Positions 59,121-64,000 of a stretch of 64,000 nucleotides of DNA are shown in pieces; positions within the stretch are counted from its first letter, which is position 1, and every line of letters begins with the position of its first letter. Both the position numbers and the translations under genes were made by a program. The notes beneath the pieces are model-generated. The model saw only the letters and a list, made by a program, of their open reading frames with translations, did no database searches and had not been told where the DNA came from. The stretch spans positions 26,975,001 to 27,039,000 of the forward strand of contig NC_079882.1 of NCBI RefSeq assembly GCF_029227915.1. The letters are read 5' to 3'. The DNA is from Hydractinia symbiolongicarpus (Eukaryota; Cnidaria; Hydrozoa; Anthoathecata; Hydractiniidae).

Positions 59121-60098
59121 ATGCCAATCCTTAATAAATCGAGATTATTTTTTGTGGCCGTGGTTGTGGTTGTTATGTTTTGTTTCCAGGTGTTTCAAAA
59201 AGCTTCGAATGGTGTTATTAGTGTTGGATTTGATCGTAATGTCTATACCTCAAAAAAACCACCTGACCCATACAGTGATTTGGTGATTATATATAATCGT
59301 ATTCCAAAAACAGGGAGCACTAGTTTTATGAGTGTTTTGTATTCTCTATACGAGAAAAACATGTTTAGTGTAATTTATGTGAATGTTACTTCACGCAATC
59401 GTAGGTTTACGTTTAAAGATCAAAATCTATTTGCAAGAAACATTACTACGTGGGTGGAACGAAAACCAGCTATATATCATGGTCATTTTCCATTTCTAAA
59501 CTTCCAGGTTATGGGTTTCAAACAACCTGTCTATGTTAATATTGTTCGAGAACCTCTTGAAAGGCTTGTGTCTTATTACTATTTTATGAGATATGGAGAT
59601 ACATTTCTTCCGAAGAAAAGAAGAAAACATCAAGGTGATAAACGTTCCTTCGATGAATGTGTGAAACAGAAAAGTAACATGTGTGATGCAAGTAAACTAT
59701 GGCTGCAGATACCTTTTTTCTGCGGCTCTGATCCTGAATGTTGGGTGCATGGTAACAAAAAAGCACTAGAGAGAGCAAAGTTTAATGTTGTTAATTATTA
59801 TTTTTTGGTTGGTGTTACCGAACATATTGATCAGTTTGTAGAATTTTTGGAAAGTACCATTCCATCAATTTTTAGTGGAGCTATGGAATTGTTTACCAAA
59901 GATGGTGGTGTTCATATAAGGAAAACTAAAGTTAAAAAGCCACTTAAAGAAGAAACACTTGAACATTTTCGTAATGATCCAATTTATCAAATGGAATACG
60001 AGTTTTACATGTTTGTCAAAGACCGGTTTACAGATATTGCAAGATATTCTAATAATAAAGTTAAAGTTGCATATGGAAAAATAAAACCTGATCCGTAG
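59121..60098 (+). CDS. HS2ST1: Heparan sulfate 2-O-sulfotransferase, intronless
   Basis: A single 325-aa exon. It is a type II Golgi enzyme that transfers sulfate from PAPS to C2 of iduronic (and some glucuronic) acid in heparan sulfate. Seen: an N-terminal cytosolic stub and membrane anchor (about residues 9-25), the 5'-phosphosulfate loop PKTGSTSF (62-69), catalytic His pair YHGH (120 and 122), the 3'-phosphate site REPLERLVSYYYF (Arg143, Ser151), QGDKRSFDEC, LWLQIPFFCG, PECWVHG and YFLVGVTEH. Two N-glycosylation sites (NVT at 88, NIT at 107) match the positions in vertebrates. It is about 30 residues shorter than the human protein, mostly in the stem. Vertebrate HS2ST1 has several introns and this one has none. 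It starts 217 bp after the CABLES stop on the same strand. Confidence 0.95.
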   Translation: MPILNKSRLFFVAVVVVVMFCFQVFQKASNGVISVGFDRNVYTSKKPPDPYSDLVIIYNRIPKTGSTSFMSVLYSLYEKNMFSVIYVNVTSRNRRFTFKDQNLFARNITTWVERKPAIYHGHFPFLNFQVMGFKQPVYVNIVREPLERLVSYYYFMRYGDTFLPKKRRKHQGDKRSFDECVKQKSNMCDASKLWLQIPFFCGSDPECWVHGNKKALERAKFNVVNYYFLVGVTEHIDQFVEFLESTIPSIFSGAMELFTKDGGVHIRKTKVKKPLKEETLEHFRNDPIYQMEYEFYMFVKDRFTDIARYSNNKVKVAYGKIKPDP

Positions 60099-60109
60099 AA
60101 ATAAATATC

Positions 60110-61478
60110 TCATTACAAATTTCATTTGCAGCAGTTGCATATATAAATTGATTTTGAAGAGGTGTTGAATTATATTGAAACAATTAATGGCAATAACATA
60201 AATTGTTAAATAGATTAAAAGTATCCATGATCAGAAAAATATTGAAGGGGATATTTTTTTATTGTGTATTGTTGCTTGTGTACCGGTACTTCTCCATCAA
60301 AATACATGCTATTTCCTATTATAATAACCATAAGAAATACCAAAAAAATTTTGTGAATTCTCTTAACACCTTGATACATATGTATTTATATATATATATA
60401 TGTAATTTATATTTTTAAATTATAATTTTATTTTTGTACAGATAAGTTGTAGTAGTAACATTAACTCTACTATGATTTTAATGTGTTGGATTTTATTTGT
60501 TTGATCGATTTTTCTGGCTGATTCCAGAGGGTCATAAAAGTGTCCCTCTCAGTGAGTGCCTCTCTAAGTTTTTATTTTTATGATCTAAAATACGATAAAA
60601 AAGAAGTGACTTCAGGCAGTGTTTACACTTTCAAAAATTAACTGAATATGAACTACTTTGAAAATTTGGCGTTTATGTTTTTTGAAAGAACAAAAATAAG
60701 AACTTTTGAGTATTAATTTCATACATAGCATGAAGTTTAAGAAAAAGTACATTGTGTAAAATCAATGTTTTCTGGACGGTATATATTCCACCCAGGGCAT
60801 TAAGGCTAAAGTGTCCCTAGAACAGTTATGGTTTTTATCAGTCATTTACAGTATTGTAAGGTTTTATAGAACATTTTTGAGAAATCTGAAACATTTTTCC
60901 GTAAACTATATTTTAGCACATTTCAATTATTTTGATTTATTATTTTTAACTATCAACAAATTGTATATTTTACATACCCAATAACAATTCCTTCATACGA
61001 TATGTTTTCTGCTCTTGTTTTGGCTTTGGTATTGTTTTTTGTTTTGCTTTGGTTGTTTTTCACATTCTGTAATATTAATATATAACTTAGCAATGGGATA
61101 TATGAGGAAAATGTTAAGAATTTTAGGTTTAAGTAGTCATATATGGGTGAAGAATTATATCCCTGGTCTGTTTTAAAGCATTAGCATACAGTCTTTTTAT
61201 CATTATTATTTCACGAACATTATACTTTTCATTTACAAGTTTATCAGAATATCTGTACTAGCTCAAACCAGCTGGAAAAATAAGGGATGTGCCAGAAATT
61301 TTGGTTAAAACAAGTGTTGGGAAAATTTGAGTGGATACCCGGTGGTGTTTATATGCTTTTTAAAAAGTGTGTATGACTTTCATCAATTTCACAAGTTATT
61401 ATCTCGTTTGATACTGTATTTCTAGAGTTGTCACCAACATTTTGGCACAGCACCAATTAAACAACAAAACGTAAAAAC
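60110..61478. other. HS2ST1 3' UTR and intergenic region
   Basis: A candidate AATAAA overlaps the region just after the stop (60100). The remainder is AT-rich with no gene or bounded repeat. Confidence 0.4.
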
Positions 61479-63277
61479 ATGACAGAACAGACAGAGAAAT
61501 CAGCTAGATCAAAAGTTTTTTTTGATGTCAGCGTTGGTGGAGAGCGAAGTAATTATTGCTTCTGTACTTTTAGTGATATTTGAAAGCTGTTCTAAACAGT
61601 ATCTCTTTTCTACTTGTGTGTACACTTTTAACATGATGATATGATAGCATCAGAAAATAAAGGTTATAACCTTGTACTTTGCAAAGTAAGCCTGTGTGTG
61701 TGAGTAAAAGGGAAGTTGGTTCTAGCACATGAACTTTATTATGCAGTATACTCTTGTTAAGTGGAAGTCTCAAGAGACAGAAAATTAAGTCCCGTTTAGA
61801 GAATGTCCCGGTTAAAGGAGACTTCATATAAGTGTGACTTTGACAAAAGAGGTAAAAATTGTTTATTTGTTTTTAAAAAAATCTTTAGAATGCATGTAGA
61901 TGATGGGTCAGCACCGAAAATGGATCATCACAAACTACATCGGCCTTTTCAATCTCACAGAAATCTGTGTTTTTGAAGCAATTGATTTGTGACAAGTTTT
62001 TTTATTGCCTTTTAAGACATAGGTGTATTGCACAGTACCCCAGCATGTATGTTCATTCAATCAGCCTAAACAAACAGAATACAGTAAAGAAGCTCTTGTT
62101 TTTATTTTGTAATGTAATGTCTTTGAATTCATTTTTTGTATTTATCTTGGAAGTCATTGCATTGAAGTGCCACTCAAGCAAAGTTTTTTGCTCAAACGGG
62201 ACGGGAAAAAAGTTCCCACCTAGGGGAAGTTTCACTTATGCGGGGTCCCAGTAAGACGAAGTTTTCCTGGTTAAGTTTGGTAAGAAGGTTCAATGGATCG
62301 AGAAAAACGGTCCCAGTTAGCAAAAACCACACTTACCTGAGGTCCCATTAAACGAGAGTATACTGTGTTACATGTACTTTTCACATAATTTCATCTATAA
62401 TTTTAAATATTTCAGTCGTTATTTTTATTTTAGTTGGTCGCATAATTTTCGAGCTGTTCAATGATGTCGTACCAAAAACAGCTGAAAACTTTCGCTCTCT
62501 GTGCGTTGGTGACAAAGGAATGGGAGAAAAAGGAAAACCTCTTCACTACAAAGGATCGATTTTTCATCGTAGTATGTTTCTGTTTTTAAGATTTTTTTTT
62601 TCTTCAAATATTGGCGGATAGTTTACGTTTACAAATTTTTAAAAACTTTTACTGACGTCTTTTTTACTGTTTTAACACGTGTTTTAGTTATCAAAGATTT
62701 CATGGTGCAGGGAGGTGATTTTACAAACTTTAATGGAACTGGTGGCGAATCAATATATGGCGAAAAATTTGAAGATGAAAATTTCGACTTAAAAGTATAA
62801 TCTCTCGGACATCCTTTGAAAAAATAATTGGATGGCAGGATATTTTTTGTAAAGATGTTTAAATTTTTGTTTTAGCATGACAAGCCAGGGCTCTTATCCA
62901 TGGCCAACTCCGGTCCTGGCACAAATGGAAGTCAGTTCTTTATAACAACTGTCCCAACCGCTCATTTGGATGGAAAACATGTCGTGTTTGGAAAGGTATT
63001 GAAGGGAATGGGAGTGGTGCGTGAGTTGGAAGAGGTAAAGAAAGCAGGAGAGGAACCGCTTAAGGTAAGAAACTTCTGCCATGCAATGAAGTTTATGTGA
63101 AATTATGGTGACGTTGCATAATTTGATTCCATCTTAATTTTTTTATGTTTCTAGAAATGTAGAATCGAAGATTGCGGAGAGATACTTCCGGGTGAAGATG
63201 ATGGCTTCGTCCAAGATGATGGAACTGGTGATCTGCTACCTGATTCACCAGAAGAATCAGAACTTAACTACGACAAG
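61479..63277 (+). CDS. PPID: Cyclophilin 40 (PPID), 5' part; continues past window
   Basis: Five exons in phase: 61479-61548, 62434-62571, 62688-62794, 62876-63064 and 63155-63277 (209 codons so far). It is a peptidyl-prolyl isomerase that acts as an Hsp90 co-chaperone. Seen: [25 protein letters not shown], the active-site block [14 protein letters not shown] (catalytic Arg, Phe and Gln positions present), [17 protein letters not shown], a cyclophilin-40-style [38 protein letters not shown], and the CYP40 linker [12 protein letters not shown]...[12 protein letters not shown]. The linker distinguishes it from single-domain cyclophilins. The TPR exons are not in the window; the last visible donor is at 63278. 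Intron 1 holds a Tigger-like MITE. Confidence 0.95.
61744..62365. mobile_element. Tigger/pogo-like MITE in PPID intron 1
   Basis: Inverted ends CAGTATACTCTTGTTAAGTG and (complement of right end) CAGTATACTCTCGTTTAATG. Internal GTCCCGTTTAGAGAA, GTCCCGGTTAAAGGAG and GGTCCCAGTTAGC blocks are typical of pogo/Tigger element ends. About 620 bp, with no transposase. The flanking dinucleotide is TG on both sides rather than the expected TA. Confidence 0.75.
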
Positions 63278-63363
63278 GTATAAACTTATTCATTTCTGTT
63301 CTATGTTTTTTTCTAGGACCTATCTTGTATAGATAACACAATGCCTAAATTACTTCAAAAGTA

Positions 63364-63561
63364 GAAACTTTCGTGAAACAAAGTTCCGCGAGGCAAAACA
63401 ATTGCAATATTTTTTATGGAAACTTTCGTGAATAACGAAAAAAAGAACTATGTATTATTTCACACATGTGTACAAATGCAAGTAAAGTAAAAAAAAATAT
63501 TTTGCGAGAGAATAAACTTTGGCGGTTTTAGAAATCGAATTATTCGCTTCGCGAAAGTTTC
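63364..63561. repeat. Short inverted-repeat element
   Basis: GAAACTTTCGTGAAAC at the left and TTCGCGAAAGTTTC at the right are near-perfect inverted copies, with further GAAACTTTCGTGAAT inside. It lies in the PPID intron after exon 5. Confidence 0.6.
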
Positions 63562-64000
63562 TTCCTTTAAAGTACCTGCAACTAATGACATAATATTTGT
63601 TGGACATGTATTTTTTGAGTTCGCTTCACAGCATCACTTTGCCAGTACTCTACTGCAGGTTGGCTACAATAGTTTTGCTTTGACAGGGTTGTAAGCCAAA
63701 AAAACAATGTGCACAATGCGCTAGCTACACTTTCGCGTTATGGAACCATGCTTTCCCTAACCCAGAGGGGTCCAAAAAGCCGGGACGTGCTAACGTCAGC
63801 AAAAATTACTGCCCTTCAACTTTTTGGATCTAATCAATTAACCTAAGATCCTAAGTCCGCTGTGAACATTGGCAGTTAAACTTTGACAAGTTCGCGTTAC
63901 TTACATAAAAACGTTTTTCTCACTGCTTGTGGTTACAAATGCCGCCGCTTTTTCCGCTAATATCATATGTCTGAGGTTGCACTTTACTTTTAACTTTTTT
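63562..64000. other. PPID intron, nothing further seen
   Basis: No TPR-coding exon was recognised before the right edge. Confidence 0.4.

Overview
The window is animal nuclear DNA: AT-rich, with multi-exon genes whose short exons are joined by GT/AG introns and with many transposon remnants. Six protein-coding genes can be recognised with good confidence, plus the end of an immunoglobulin-domain gene. The gene content is metazoan (RBM26/27, ATP10-type P4-ATPase, CABLES, TMEM234, HS2ST1, PPID). The AT-richness, the retroelement families and the splice acceptors placed just upstream of start codons fit a cnidarian, most likely a hydrozoan. That assignment is inference from style and content; no species marker is visible.

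Layout. 1-3.3 kb: repeats, including a tRNA-derived SINE and a degenerate minisatellite-bearing element. 3.3-6.3 kb (+): a five-exon secreted or GPI-anchored GDPD-like protein that has lost most catalytic residues. 7-9.5 kb: a transposon-derived MADF fragment, a 928-bp TTAA-flanked inverted-repeat element, and a reverse-transcriptase fragment cut by that element. 13.0-13.6 kb (-): the last exons of an Ig-domain gene. 14-20 kb: mostly non-coding with repeats. 20.1-29.0 kb (-): a complete 15-exon RBM26/27 gene (about 1002 aa) with a perfect-phase exon chain, one GC-AG intron and an 800-bp palindromic TTAA element in an intron. 29-35.4 kb: a transposon graveyard (tandem 160-bp repeat, TIR element with sub-terminal repeats, a broken Ty3/gypsy pol joined to a Penelope-like fragment, a 60-bp minisatellite element). 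35.9-43.2 kb (+): an 18-exon P4-ATPase of ATP10 type (about 1216 aa). 43.9-58.9 kb (+): a 12-exon CABLES gene (about 456 aa) whose 10.8-kb first intron holds an intronless TMEM234 gene, a LINE fragment and a tyrosine-recombinase/SANT pseudogene. 59.1-60.1 kb (+): an intronless HS2ST1 gene beginning only 217 bp after the CABLES stop. 61.5 kb to the right edge (+): the cyclophilin half of PPID (CYP40), with its TPR half beyond the window.

The genes do not form one pathway: RNA processing (RBM26/27), lipid flipping (ATP10), CDK/ABL adaptor (CABLES), heparan-sulfate modification (HS2ST1) and chaperone/isomerase (PPID). A shared feature is a consensus 3' splice site 9-41 nt upstream of the start codon in five genes, which would fit spliced-leader trans-splicing; the CABLES/HS2ST1 pair is the best candidate for a polycistronic unit. 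I found no CRISPR array, no free-standing tRNA or rRNA gene and no clearly new defence-like system. The most unusual items are the degenerate GDPD, the compact CABLES-HS2ST1 arrangement with nested TMEM234, and the two TTAA-flanked foldback elements.
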